Shown here piece after piece: positions 32,193 to 40,997 of a DNA stretch of 47,676 bases. How positions within the stretch are numbered: the first letter of the stretch is position 1; the number at the start of each line of letters is the position of its first letter. The translations under genes and the position numbers were made by a program. Origin of the DNA: an uncultured Clostridium sp. (GTDB taxonomy: Bacteria > Bacillota_A > Clostridia > TANB77 > CAG-508); assembly GCA_905200315.1 (NCBI GenBank), contig CAJKKA010000002.1:1-47676 (forward strand). The letters are read 5' to 3'. The notes beneath the pieces were generated by a model. That model did not search any database. It was not told where the DNA came from and saw only the letters and a program-made list of their open reading frames with translations.

Positions 32193-33356
32193 CTAATTTT
32201 CTATATAATTTGTAAGTTCTACCATTGCATCTGCCGCTTCTAAATATTCTGAAAAAGTTCTTTTTATAAATTTAGAGTTTCTAAGTGATGGCTGTGTTGC
32301 TGTTAAATCCATTAACAAAGGGATTCCTAAGCCTTTATTTAACATTTTTGTTGTTTCTTTATAGTATTTTACAAGTTTGCTAACTTCCATTCTTCCTCTA
32401 ACAACATTATATTCTTTCATAGATTTATTATGTTTTTCTAGCAATTCTTTTATAAAGTCTTCATATTTATATTTTTTATATCTTTCCATATTATATATTT
32501 TTGCAGCACACTCTAAACCATAAATTGTTTTTAAGTTAAAGTTTTCTAAAAATAAATTAAATTCCTCTGAACTAAAATAGTAATAATGTCCTTGTACATT
32601 GTTAAAGGCTCTTAAAGTATCTAAATAACCTAATTTCATATTTTTTTCTATTTTTTCGTGATTAAATTCAAAAGTTCCACCTAAGTCTTCGTCTGCTCTA
32701 ATCATTTTTATATACACATTTTTATCTATAGTTTTTCTTTTAATTCCAATACCAGTAACATCAACTACAATTATATTTTTATAACCTTTTTTTATTAATA
32801 AATTTATTGGAATGTTGTCATGTAAACCGCCATCATAATATTCTACATTATCTATTTTTTGAGCTTTAAAGATTGGAAAACAAGCTGTTGCAAGTAGATA
32901 ATCTACCATTTTTTCTTTTGGTATATCTCCTTTAAATAATTCCTGAGATTCACCTTTTATTGAAGATGTTACAAGCCCAAAGTTTATTTTTGAATTATAA
33001 ATTTTATCTACATCTATGTATTTATTTACAGTATCTCTTAATGCATTATTTTCTAATCCACCTTTTTGGATATATTCTGCAGCTAAAATTCCTAGATTTT
33101 TTATGTTGAAAATATTTTTTGTTTTATCTATTTTTTTATCCATAGAAATTATATTGTCAAATTCTATTGTTTTATATAAATCTACCATTTTTTCAAAATC
33201 ATCTTGTAAAATTAAAGCTGCATTTAGTGCTCCTATTGATGTACCGGCTATTGCTGTTATATTGATATTAAGCTCTTTTAGAGCTTTCCATACTCCTACT
33301 TCATATGCACCTTTTGTTCCACCACCTGCAAGAACTAATCCAAACTCTTTATCCAT
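32193..33356 (-). CDS. patatin-like phospholipase
   Basis: A 387-residue patatin-family acyl hydrolase. It has the oxyanion loop GGGTKGAYEVG (11-21), nucleophile elbow GTSIG with Ser40, and the dyad aspartate Asp175 in YYDGGLHDN. Such enzymes hydrolyse acyl esters of membrane lipids. The C-terminal about 130 residues (after FNLFLENFN) are helical and typical of the clostridial form. There is no signal peptide, so action is on the cytoplasmic side. It follows gltX by 11 bp and is probably co-transcribed. Confidence 0.9.
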   Translation of the reverse strand: MDKEFGLVLAGGGTKGAYEVGVWKALKELNINITAIAGTSIGALNAALILQDDFEKMVDLYKTIEFDNIISMDKKIDKTKNIFNIKNLGILAAEYIQKGGLENNALRDTVNKYIDVDKIYNSKINFGLVTSSIKGESQELFKGDIPKEKMVDYLLATACFPIFKAQKIDNVEYYDGGLHDNIPINLLIKKGYKNIIVVDVTGIGIKRKTIDKNVYIKMIRADEDLGGTFEFNHEKIEKNMKLGYLDTLRAFNNVQGHYYYFSSEEFNLFLENFNLKTIYGLECAAKIYNMERYKKYKYEDFIKELLEKHNKSMKEYNVVRGRMEVSKLVKYYKETTKMLNKGLGIPLLMDLTATQPSLRNSKFIKRTFSEYLEAADAMVELTNYIEN

Positions 33357-33367
33357 TGTATATCTCC

Positions 33368-35011
33368 TTATAAAACTTTTTTAAATCTTTTTTCCATTCT
33401 TTCTTTTCCGATTATTTTCATAATTTCATACATATCTGGTGTGTTTGTTCTTCCTGTTAAAGCTATTCTTAATACTGTACTTACATCGCCTACATGTCCT
33501 GGATATGCATCTGGATTTGCTTTATATTCTTTTACTTCGCTAGCATATCCTAATTTTCCTGCTAATGCTTTTATTGTATCGAACCATTCTTGCTTTTCGT
33601 GTTCTTCATTATATACTTTTAAATATTCTGTAAGAATTTCTTTTATTTTTTCTTCGTTATTTATTACTTGCCAATCATAATTTTGCTCTTTTTTATCAAA
33701 TTCTTCATCATACATATATTCTATTTCGTTTTTTACATCTGACCATTTTGCAATATCTTTTCTAGGTTTTTTGTTTCCTCTTTCTATTCCTAAAACTTTT
33801 AAAGAATACTCTTTGTTTTCTAATAATTTAACAAGTTCATTGTCAAATTTTTTAGCCCAGTTTAAAGCTTCTTCATATACTTGTTCAGCAGTAAAACCAG
33901 ATATAACAATTTTAGATACATCTAATAGTTTTACCATATCAAATAATGCTCCACTTACGCTCATTTTGTTTAATTGTAATTCAAATTCATCTATAGATTT
34001 TTCTTTATTTGCTCTTCTCCAATTTTCAAAACTTGAATTTGCGATATTTAATAAATATTCTTTTACAGCTTCTTTTGGTATACCTAATTCTGTGTAATAA
34101 CTAACTGCTGCTTCTGCATCCTTTCTTTTACTTAATTTACGTTTATTTCCATTATCGTTTTTCATAACTGGCGCAATGTGTGCATATTTAGGAGCTCTAA
34201 AACCTAGTTCCCTAAATAATTGTAAATGTAATGGAACTGAAGATAACCATTCATCACCACGAATTACAAGTGTTGTCCTCATTAAGTGGTCATCTATTGC
34301 ATGTGCAAAATGATATGTTGGAAGACCATCTGCTTTAATAATAACTATATCTTGGTCATTTTCTGGAAATTCTACATTTCCTTTTATTGCATCTTTATGT
34401 TTTATTTTTCTATCTTCTCTACCTGGAGATTTAAATCTTATAATATATTCTTCTCCATTTTCTATTCTTTTCATTGCTTCTTCAACTGGAATAGTTCTAC
34501 ATTTTGCCCATACTCCATAATAACCTGGTCTTATTTTAGCTGTTTCTTGCTTGTTTCTAATAGCTTCTACATCTTCTGGAGTACAGAAGCAAGGGTATGC
34601 TTTTCCTTGTGCAATTAAATATTTTGCATATGCTTGGTATATTTCTTTTCTTTCACTTTGTTTATAAGGTCCATAATTTCCTTTACTTTCTGTATCTGAA
34701 ATCATACCTTCATCACATTCAATATCATAATCTTTTAAAGCATTAACTATACCTGTTACGGCATTTTCAACTTCTCTTTTTTGGTCTGTATCTTCAATTC
34801 TTAAAAAGAACACACCACCTGTTTGAGTTGTAAGTTTTTTTGCAATTAAACTTTGGTAAATGCCACCAATATGAACAAAACCAGTTGGACTAGGTGCAAA
34901 TCTTGAAACAACTGCACCTTCTGGTAAATCTCTTTCAGGATACTTATTTTCATAATATTCTATATCTTTTGCATCTGGAAAAATTAAATTTGCTAAATCT
35001 TTATAATCCAT
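33368..35011 (-). CDS. gltX: glutamate-tRNA ligase
   Basis: Class I synthetase charging tRNA-Glu. At 547 residues it is longer than the usual 470-490. The HIGH-type motif is FAPSPTGFVHIGG (38-50) and the KMSKS-type motif KLSKR (292-296). VIRGDEWLSSVPLHLQL is also conserved. The N-terminal 30 residues and a longer C-terminal anticodon-binding part account for the extra length. As no glnS is seen here, it might also charge tRNA-Gln with Glu for GatCAB amidation, which sequence reading alone cannot decide. A consensus promoter lies upstream. Confidence 0.95.
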   Translation of the reverse strand: MDYKDLANLIFPDAKDIEYYENKYPERDLPEGAVVSRFAPSPTGFVHIGGIYQSLIAKKLTTQTGGVFFLRIEDTDQKREVENAVTGIVNALKDYDIECDEGMISDTESKGNYGPYKQSERKEIYQAYAKYLIAQGKAYPCFCTPEDVEAIRNKQETAKIRPGYYGVWAKCRTIPVEEAMKRIENGEEYIIRFKSPGREDRKIKHKDAIKGNVEFPENDQDIVIIKADGLPTYHFAHAIDDHLMRTTLVIRGDEWLSSVPLHLQLFRELGFRAPKYAHIAPVMKNDNGNKRKLSKRKDAEAAVSYYTELGIPKEAVKEYLLNIANSSFENWRRANKEKSIDEFELQLNKMSVSGALFDMVKLLDVSKIVISGFTAEQVYEEALNWAKKFDNELVKLLENKEYSLKVLGIERGNKKPRKDIAKWSDVKNEIEYMYDEEFDKKEQNYDWQVINNEEKIKEILTEYLKVYNEEHEKQEWFDTIKALAGKLGYASEVKEYKANPDAYPGHVGDVSTVLRIALTGRTNTPDMYEIMKIIGKERMEKRFKKVL

Positions 35012-35049
35012 TTCTCATCTCTCCTATTTCTACTAATAAATTCTTACGT

Positions 35050-35078
35050 ATTATATCAAAAAAGAATATATAATACAA
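35050..35078 (-). promoter_or_regulatory. gltX promoter
   Basis: TTGTAT (35073-35078), 17-bp spacer, TATAAT (35050-35055), about 40 bp before the start. Confidence 0.65.
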
Positions 35079-35086
35079 TAGAAAAA

Positions 35087-35150
35087 AAGTTTAACCTGTC
35101 CCAAAAGTTACAAAAATTGTTACTCTGGGACTGTCCCCTAATTTTTTGTT
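35087..35150. repeat. GGGACAG/CTGTCCC interspersed repeat
   Basis: Minus-strand GGGGACAGTCCCAGAGTAAC ... GTTACTTTTGGGACAGG: nested inverted repeats with GTAAC arms and GGGACAG ends, resembling short dispersed repeats of Bacillota. No transposase nearby. Confidence 0.5.
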
Positions 35151-35170
35151 AATTTAATTTGTATTTTTTT

Positions 35171-35200
35171 CGGGTCGCCCTAAGGACGCCTACCCCTATA
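35171..35200 (+). repeat. palindromic repeat, copy 13 (decayed)
   Basis: GGGTCGCCCTAAGGACGCCT then ACCCCTATA; the stem carries several mismatches, so it is a degenerate copy. Confidence 0.55.
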
Positions 35201-35245
35201 ACTTCTAATTTATGTTTGTCTAATATTTTAATATTATTTTGTTTT

Positions 35246-35271
35246 GGGCGGACAGAGGCGTCCGCCCCTAC
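35246..35271 (+). repeat. palindromic repeat, copy 14
   Basis: GGGCGGAC AGAGGC GTCCGCCC then CTAC; stem identical to copy 2 and loop like copy 7, as if parts had been mixed. Confidence 0.75.
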
Positions 35272-35331
35272 TCCTAATCAATAAAAAAATTACTTAAATC
35301 TACTAGGTAGGTCACAAAAGGGTAACAAATC

Positions 35332-35365
35332 AATAATACCAAGCTTTAAAGTGCTTGGTATTATT
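35332..35365 (-). terminator. terminator-like hairpin after rnj
   Basis: AATAATACCAAGC / GCTTGGTATTATT, 13-bp stem starting 9 bp after the rnj stop; the following T run is weak. Confidence 0.55.
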
Positions 35366-35373
35366 ACGTTTTA

Positions 35374-37317
35374 TTAAATTTCCATTATTATTGGCAGAAT
35401 CATTGGGTTTCTTTTTGTTTTTTGGAATATATATTCTCTTAGGTTTTCTTTTACGTTTGATTTTATTGTTGACCAGTCTGTTATGTGTTTTTCTTCGCAT
35501 TTGTATACTTCTCTTCTTACTACGTTTTTTACATCGTCCATTAGGTTTTCTGATTCTCTTACATATACAAATCCTCTTGAGATTACGTCTGGTCCTGCTA
35601 TTATGCTTCCTGAACTTGAGTCCATTGTCATTACTATTATTATTAGTCCGTCTTGTGATAAGTGTTGTCTGTCTCTTAGTACTATGCTTCCTACATCTCC
35701 AACTCCTAATCCATCTACTAATACTCTTCCTGATGGTACTGTTCCTGTAAATTTTGCTTCGTCTTCATTTAGTTCTAATACTTTTCCATTATCTGTTAAG
35801 AATATATTTTCTTTGTCTATTCCCATAGATTTTGCTGTTTCACTATGTGCTATTAATTGTCTATATTCTCCATGAACTGGTATAAAGTATTTTGGTTTTG
35901 CAAGTGCTAATATTATTTTTTGTTCTTCTTGACATGCGTGTCCTGATACATGTATAGCCTCTAGTGAACTATATATAACTTCTGCTCCTAGTTGCATTAA
36001 ATCATCTATTACTTTTGATACAAATTTTTCGTTTCCAGGTATTGCTGTTGCAGATATTATTACTTTGTCATTTGGTGTTATTTGTACTTTTCTGTGTTCT
36101 CCTGCTGCCATTCTTGTTAATGCAGACATTGGTTCTCCTTGGCTTCCTGTGGTTATTATTACTAATTGGTCATCTGTATAATTTTTTATCATATCTATGT
36201 CTATAAATACATTATCTGGGCATTTTATATAGCCTAGTTCTCTTGCTGTATCTATCATATTTATCATACTTCTACCACATACAGCTATTTTTCTTTTATG
36301 TTCTACTGCTGAATTTACAATTTGTTGTACTCTATGCACATTTGATGCGAATGTTGCAACTACAATTCTTTTTGTACAATTTTGGAATAACTTTTCAAAT
36401 ACTTCTCCAACTGTACTTTCAGACATTGTATATCCTTTTCTTTCTGCATTTGTACTATCAGACATAAGTGCTAGTATTCCTTTGTTTCCTAATTCTGCAA
36501 TCCTTCCTAAATCCATTTGTTCACCATCAATTGGTGTAAAGTCTAGTTTGAAATCTCCTGTATGAAGTATTGTTCCAACTGGTGTTGTTATTGCAAGCAT
36601 TACAGAATCTGGTATACTATGGCAACTTCTTATAAATTCTACTTTGAATTTTCCAAGTTTTATTGTTTGTCCTTGTCTTACTTCTTTTAATTTTGTAGAA
36701 CGTAATAATTTATGTTCTTCTAACTTATTTCTAATTAATCCGGCTGCTAATTTAGTAGCATACACAGGTACATTTATTTTCTTTAATAAATATGGTACAG
36801 ATCCTATATGATCTTCGTGTCCATGTGTTATAACTAATCCTCTAATTTTTTCTTTGTTTCTTTCTAGATATGTTAAATCTGGTATAACTAAGTCTACGCC
36901 TAACATATCATCATCTGGGAAAGCTAAACCTGCATCTACTAAAACAATATCATCACCATATTCAAAAACAGTTATGTTTTTACCTATTTCGTGTAATCCT
37001 CCTAGAGGAATTATTTTTATTGTTTCTTTTTTAAAGCCAAAATCTTTATTAGTATTTTTATTTGTTCTTCTAGTATTTGTATTTTTTCTTTTTTGCACTT
37101 CTTCAGTTTTTCCGTTTTTATTTTCCTTTGTTTCAGCAGTTTTTCTGCCTCGAGTATTTCTTTTTTGCATAGTAGTTGTAGTATTATTTTCATTTGCTTT
37201 TCTTGATGTAGTTCTTTTAGTTGTTCTTGATGAATCGTTATTTGTTCTTCTAGTTCTTGTTGTTCTCGTTTTTCTTTCCGTACTTTCTACTTTTGTTGAT
37301 TTTAATTCTTCTTCCAT
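35374..37317 (-). CDS. rnj: ribonuclease J with long basic N-terminal extension
   Basis: Metallo-beta-lactamase RNase acting in mRNA turnover and rRNA maturation, with endo- and 5'-3' exonuclease activity in the family. The catalytic motif THGHEDH is at 164-170 (His165, His167, Asp169, His170), followed by the beta-CASP domain (LMSDSTNAERKG, TTGSQGEPMSAL, SGHACQEE) and C-terminal domain. Residues 1-97 are an added Arg/Lys/Thr/Asn-rich low-complexity tail (TRTTRTRRTNN, KRKNTNTRRTNK), probably disordered and RNA-binding. Normal length is about 555, here 647. AAGGAGAG precedes the start. Confidence 0.95.
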   Translation of the reverse strand: MEEELKSTKVESTERKTRTTRTRRTNNDSSRTTKRTTSRKANENNTTTTMQKRNTRGRKTAETKENKNGKTEEVQKRKNTNTRRTNKNTNKDFGFKKETIKIIPLGGLHEIGKNITVFEYGDDIVLVDAGLAFPDDDMLGVDLVIPDLTYLERNKEKIRGLVITHGHEDHIGSVPYLLKKINVPVYATKLAAGLIRNKLEEHKLLRSTKLKEVRQGQTIKLGKFKVEFIRSCHSIPDSVMLAITTPVGTILHTGDFKLDFTPIDGEQMDLGRIAELGNKGILALMSDSTNAERKGYTMSESTVGEVFEKLFQNCTKRIVVATFASNVHRVQQIVNSAVEHKRKIAVCGRSMINMIDTARELGYIKCPDNVFIDIDMIKNYTDDQLVIITTGSQGEPMSALTRMAAGEHRKVQITPNDKVIISATAIPGNEKFVSKVIDDLMQLGAEVIYSSLEAIHVSGHACQEEQKIILALAKPKYFIPVHGEYRQLIAHSETAKSMGIDKENIFLTDNGKVLELNEDEAKFTGTVPSGRVLVDGLGVGDVGSIVLRDRQHLSQDGLIIIVMTMDSSSGSIIAGPDVISRGFVYVRESENLMDDVKNVVRREVYKCEEKHITDWSTIKSNVKENLREYIFQKTKRNPMILPIIMEI

Positions 37318-37698
37318 TTTTTCTCTCCTTCATTTTGTATTAATTTAAATTTATGTACTTAATCTGTTATCTAAAAATGCAAAGAGAATGCAGGTAATTT
37401 AATGTATATGCTTCTATATTTTATAGCATATTATATATCTTTCTTTAATTATGTTTAATTTTTATTAAAAAATGGTTACCCACTCAAAAATAACTTTTCT
37501 CATTATAATAATAAAATCTTTTATCTCATACTGAATAATAGTGTATATCTTACACCGCTAAGATTACACCTACAAATCTCATTTATTTATCCGAATCAAT
37601 TTCTCTTATTATTTCTAAACACAAGTTTTTTATACATAAAACTTAAATCTCTTATTTTATCTATCTTTCAAGATAATCACTGTTTTGTATTATATAAT
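37318..37698. other. gene-free region upstream of rnj
   Basis: Very AT-rich with no convincing open frame, RNA gene or palindromic repeat. It should hold the rnj promoter and leader, but no -35/-10 pair stands out. RNase J genes may autoregulate through long leaders, which would fit its length. Confidence 0.4.
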
Positions 37699-37738
37699 AA
37701 AATATGACATATGTCAAATTGAACATATGTCATATTTT
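37699..37738 (-). terminator. hairpin at the recO 3' end
   Basis: AAAATATGACATATG / CATATGTCATATTTT, 15-16 bp stem overlapping the recO stop codon; no long T run follows, so termination strength is uncertain. Confidence 0.6.
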
Positions 37739-38446
37739 GTATTCCTTATCTAATTTATCATTTAAATATAATTTTGAAATTATTTTTAATTCTCTTATGC
37801 TTTCTTCTGATACTTTAAATGAATATAGCTTTTTAGCTGGTGCTAATATTGCATATTTTATTGCATTTAATGTTCCTTCGCTTATTTCAACCGCACTTTT
37901 ATCTTGTTTTCCACATATTTCGCATTTTAGTCCATTATCTCTTAAACTAAAATATTTTATTTTTTCTTTTTCTCCACAGTTTACACATTTTTCTATATGT
38001 GGTTTAAATCCTAATATGCTTATTAAACGTAATTTAAATATGGACATTACTAAGTCTAAATTTTTATCTGTTTCTGAAATTACATATACTGTATTTAATA
38101 GTAATTGAAGTATATTATAGCTATTTTGATTTTCAGTTGTGGTATCCTGTATTAATCTTGTAATTTCTGCTACATAGTTTAGTTTGTCCAAATCTATTCT
38201 AACATTATAAAACACTTCTATTGTACTACACGAATTTATATTATATGTATTTGCCCCTTTATATAAAACGTATTCTCCAAAACATAAATATTGTGTACCT
38301 GCAAGAAGGCTACTTTTAGGCCTTCTTGCTCCTTTTGCTGCACATGAAATTTTACCTAAACCAGGTGTTAAAAGAGTAATCATTTTATCATAATCACCCA
38401 TATTATGTTCTGCTAATACTATTCCCTTCGTTTTTATTGTTCCCAT
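37730..38446 (-). CDS. recO: DNA repair protein RecO
   Basis: Recombination mediator that loads RecA with RecF/RecR. The 238-residue protein has the N-terminal OB fold (TKGIVLAEHNMGDYDKMITLLTPGLG, KGARRPKSSL) and a zinc site, Cys154, Cys157, Cys175 and Cys178 (CVNC, CEIC), then a helical C-terminus. It overlaps the 3' end of the yqzL-like gene by 44 bp and has only a weak ribosome site (GGCGG), so coupling to yqzL is likely. It follows era in the standard gene order. Confidence 0.93.
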   Translation of the reverse strand: MGTIKTKGIVLAEHNMGDYDKMITLLTPGLGKISCAAKGARRPKSSLLAGTQYLCFGEYVLYKGANTYNINSCSTIEVFYNVRIDLDKLNYVAEITRLIQDTTTENQNSYNILQLLLNTVYVISETDKNLDLVMSIFKLRLISILGFKPHIEKCVNCGEKEKIKYFSLRDNGLKCEICGKQDKSAVEISEGTLNAIKYAILAPAKKLYSFKVSEESIRELKIISKLYLNDKLDKEYKI

Positions 38447-38555
38447 TTTCTTCCGCCTTCATATTTTCTTCTATTTGTTCTATTGCCTTTAATTCAATAA
38501 ATGTATCTATATTTCCTGTATTTTTAAATGTATTCCACGCTATTTGTTTAATCAT
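38403..38555 (-). CDS. yqzL: YqzL-like small protein
   Basis: A 50-residue protein reading MIKQIAWNTFKNTGNIDTF and so on. It matches the YqzL pattern W..F..TGnId.(Y/F)...K, and yqzL lies just before recO in Bacillus. AAAGGAG lies eight bases upstream. The first 25 residues fit the family, while the tail (EENMKAEENGNNKNEG) is longer because the frame runs 44 bp into recO. Function unknown. It is short and overlapping, so it is easily missed. Confidence 0.8.
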   Translation of the reverse strand: MIKQIAWNTFKNTGNIDTFIELKAIEQIEENMKAEENGNNKNEGNSISRT

Positions 38556-38639
38556 GAAATCATCTCCTTTATGTTATTTATCTTTTGTAAAAAGAATTTT
38601 TTTATACAAATAATATCTTATTTTTGTTTGAAAATGGCA

Positions 38640-38827
38640 AATATATTTGTTTTGAAATACCGCGTAAGCGACCAAACGAGCAGATTTTTCTGCGAGTGCG
38701 ATTGGAGCAATCTTCATTTTATTAATTTAAATATTAGTAATGTAAACATAAAATTTAATTTTATATATTATTGATTATGTGCCAAATGGTCTATTGACCA
38801 TTTTTAATCCGAAGATTGCGACACCAA
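38640..38827. repeat. composite repeat region between era and yqzL
   Basis: GCAATCTTC (38713-38721) and GAAGATTGC (38811-38819) form inverted ends; GCAGATTTTTCTGC is a small hairpin inside; AAATGGTC TATT GACCATTTTT is a plus-strand terminator-like stem. The right 33 bases match 1859-1892. No gene is seen. Confidence 0.5.
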
Positions 38828-38871
38828 GGTATAAAAAACAATATATTTGACATATATGGATTTTAATAGAT

Positions 38872-39777
38872 TTATTTCATTTTAAATTTATTTACAATGC
38901 TTTCTTTTTCTTGCCAATCTTCTTTAACTTTTACCCAAATTTTTAAATTAATTTTTATTCCAAGCATTCTTTCTAAATCTTGTCTTGCATATGTTCCAAT
39001 TCTTTTTAGCATTTGTCCGCCTTTACCAATTATTATACCTTTATGTGAATTTCTTAAGCAATATATAGTTGCTTCTACATCATATATTTGCTCTCCTTTG
39101 CTGGTGGTTCTTTCTTGCATTTTTTCTGTTTCTACATATATTCCATGTGGTACTTCTTCATCTAGCAATTTTAAAGCTTTTTCTCTTATTGTTTCTTCAA
39201 CTAATTGTCTTTCTGTTTGGTCTGTATATTCATCTATATCATAATATGCTGGACCCGGTTTTAAAAGTTCCTCTATTTCATTTAATATTGCATTAACTTC
39301 TTTACTTTTTATTGCAGATGTTGGTATAACTGCTTTAAAGTCATATTCGTTTCTATACATATCTATAACTTTTAGCAAATTTTCTCTTTTTATTAAATCT
39401 ATTTTATTTATTATTAATATCGTTGGTTTATGTGCTTCTTTTATTTTTTCTAGAATTATTTTATCGCCTTTTGGAATTTCATTTCTTGATGCATCTACCA
39501 TAAATAAAACCACATCTACATCTGTTACTGCTCCATAAGCAGTTTCTAACATTGTTTCTCCTAATTTTGTTTTTGGCTTGTGTATTCCTGGTGTATCTAT
39601 AAAAATTATTTGTGAATTTTCTCTATTTATAATTGCTCTTATGGCTGTTCTTGTAGTTTGCGATTTATTGGCAGTAATTGCAACCTTTTCTCCTGTTAAA
39701 GAATTTATTAATGTAGATTTTCCTACATTTGTTCTTCCTATTATTGATACAAATCCTGATTTAAATTTTTCTTCCAT
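38872..39777 (-). CDS. era: GTPase Era
   Basis: Essential GTPase that binds 16S rRNA during 30S assembly. The 301-residue protein has the P-loop GRTNVGKST (14-22), DTPGIHKP (G3), NKIDLIKR (G4) and a C-terminal KH domain with GKGGQMLKRIG. Position 16 is Thr rather than the common Pro in GRPNVGKS, a mild variant. Effector loop KSQTTRTAIRAI is intact. AAAGG precedes the start. Gene order era-yqzL-recO is the usual one for Bacillota. Confidence 0.97.
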   Translation of the reverse strand: MEEKFKSGFVSIIGRTNVGKSTLINSLTGEKVAITANKSQTTRTAIRAIINRENSQIIFIDTPGIHKPKTKLGETMLETAYGAVTDVDVVLFMVDASRNEIPKGDKIILEKIKEAHKPTILIINKIDLIKRENLLKVIDMYRNEYDFKAVIPTSAIKSKEVNAILNEIEELLKPGPAYYDIDEYTDQTERQLVEETIREKALKLLDEEVPHGIYVETEKMQERTTSKGEQIYDVEATIYCLRNSHKGIIIGKGGQMLKRIGTYARQDLERMLGIKINLKIWVKVKEDWQEKESIVNKFKMK

Positions 39778-39851
39778 ATATTTTTCCTTTCTTTTGGTTT
39801 ATTATATACCGTTTTTATTAATTTTTTTGTAGAAATTTGAGATTACATACA

Positions 39852-39897
39852 AAAAATGTCTGTCTTACTTTTTTATTTTGTAAGCACAGACATTTTT
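39852..39897 (-). terminator. terminator after the DUF3048 gene
   Basis: Minus-strand AAAAATGTCTGTGCTTAC pairs with GTAAGACAGACATTTTT (one bulge), ending in a T run; A/T symmetry also allows the reverse direction. It separates era from the genes upstream. Confidence 0.85.
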
Positions 39898-39903
39898 ATT
39901 TTA

Positions 39904-40974
39904 TTATTCAAATGTAACATTTGCATCTATTGGGCAAATATTAAAAAATGTATTTCCGTCATTTACTTCTATTTCTTTTCCATTTGAATCTTTGTATATT
40001 GTTTGTGATTTTCTATCTGATTTTTCACATGTTATTTCAATAGCTTTACCATTTGTTATGTAATAACCTTTAAAAGTTCCTATATTTGATAAATTTTGTC
40101 TGTCCTTATTTTCACCGTCATTTAATACTGTATTTTTTACAAATGTTATTATTATATTTTTAGTTGTAATACTTTCATTTGTTTCAAAATCTGTTTGTTT
40201 CGTTCCTCTGGCATATCTTGTATATGTTTTGCTTGCTTCATCATACACATAACTTGTTGTATGTAATTGTGAGTATGGTATTGTTACTTTATTGGCACTT
40301 TTTCCATTAGTTAATTCTACTTCATTTTTAACATAATTTAATACACTTTTTTTACTTGAGGTTAATTTATAATTTTTATTTTTAGCAATTTCTTTTAATT
40401 TTGCCGTACTTGTTAAAACATTATGTGGTGATGATTTTTGTTTTATTCTCCAAAAGTCTTTATCACTTTCTGTTATTCCATTTATATTGTTAACACCTAA
40501 AGTTTTTATATCGCTTTCTGCCTTTGGGCTCCAGCCATAATGAGCATAGATTGCATCGTTTTCTAAAGCATAATCTAGGAAATAATGTCTTGAACTTCTA
40601 ACAGGTCCTATTTTTTCAACATCTTGTCCTTTAAATACTGCCATTAATCTTGTTTCTCCACCTTCAACTATTATTTCATAAATAGCATATGCTTTTTTTA
40701 ATCCTGCTTGTGGCCATGCACCTTTATGGTTATCTATCATAACTGCTATCGGTCTTTGATTTCCTGAAAATATTTTTATTCCGTTATCATCTACTACTTC
40801 TGTTATTGTTTCATCTTCATTTTCGTTGTTTATTGCAACTTCGTTATTATCTTTATTTTTTGATAAAACCATATAACCTAAAATACCTGCTGCAATTAAT
40901 ATTATTAGTATTGTTACAACTACAAATATTTTCATTTTTTTATTATCTTTTTTTCTCTTTTCTTTTCTACTCAT
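39904..40974 (-). CDS. DUF3048 (YerB-like) membrane-anchored protein
   Basis: 356 residues with a basic N-terminus and one membrane segment (about 14-36, FVVVTILIILIAAGILGYMVL), then an external domain. RPIAVMIDNHKGAWPQAGL, YEIIVEGGETRLMAVF and IGPVRSSRHYFLDYA are the DUF3048 N-domain hallmarks, with the C-domain ending in TFFNICP. YerB of Bacillus is a lipoprotein; here a membrane anchor replaces the lipobox. Function is unknown, and envelope location is inferred. It lies between ybeY and era where cdd/dgkA are often found. Confidence 0.88.
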   Translation of the reverse strand: MSRKEKRKKDNKKMKIFVVVTILIILIAAGILGYMVLSKNKDNNEVAINNENEDETITEVVDDNGIKIFSGNQRPIAVMIDNHKGAWPQAGLKKAYAIYEIIVEGGETRLMAVFKGQDVEKIGPVRSSRHYFLDYALENDAIYAHYGWSPKAESDIKTLGVNNINGITESDKDFWRIKQKSSPHNVLTSTAKLKEIAKNKNYKLTSSKKSVLNYVKNEVELTNGKSANKVTIPYSQLHTTSYVYDEASKTYTRYARGTKQTDFETNESITTKNIIITFVKNTVLNDGENKDRQNLSNIGTFKGYYITNGKAIEITCEKSDRKSQTIYKDSNGKEIEVNDGNTFFNICPIDANVTFE

Positions 40975-40997
40975 TATATCCCCTTTTATAAAATTTA

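Noticed and set aside
35012..35373. T-box riboswitch before gltX
   Set aside because: The spacer shows no T-box consensus (no TGGNACCGCG-type sequence) and the promoter lies only about 40 bp before the start.
36854..37348. 164-residue plus-strand open frame over the start of rnj
   Set aside because: Hydrophobic V/F/L-rich reading that is the mirror of the Lys/Arg/Thr tail of RNase J, with no ribosome site.
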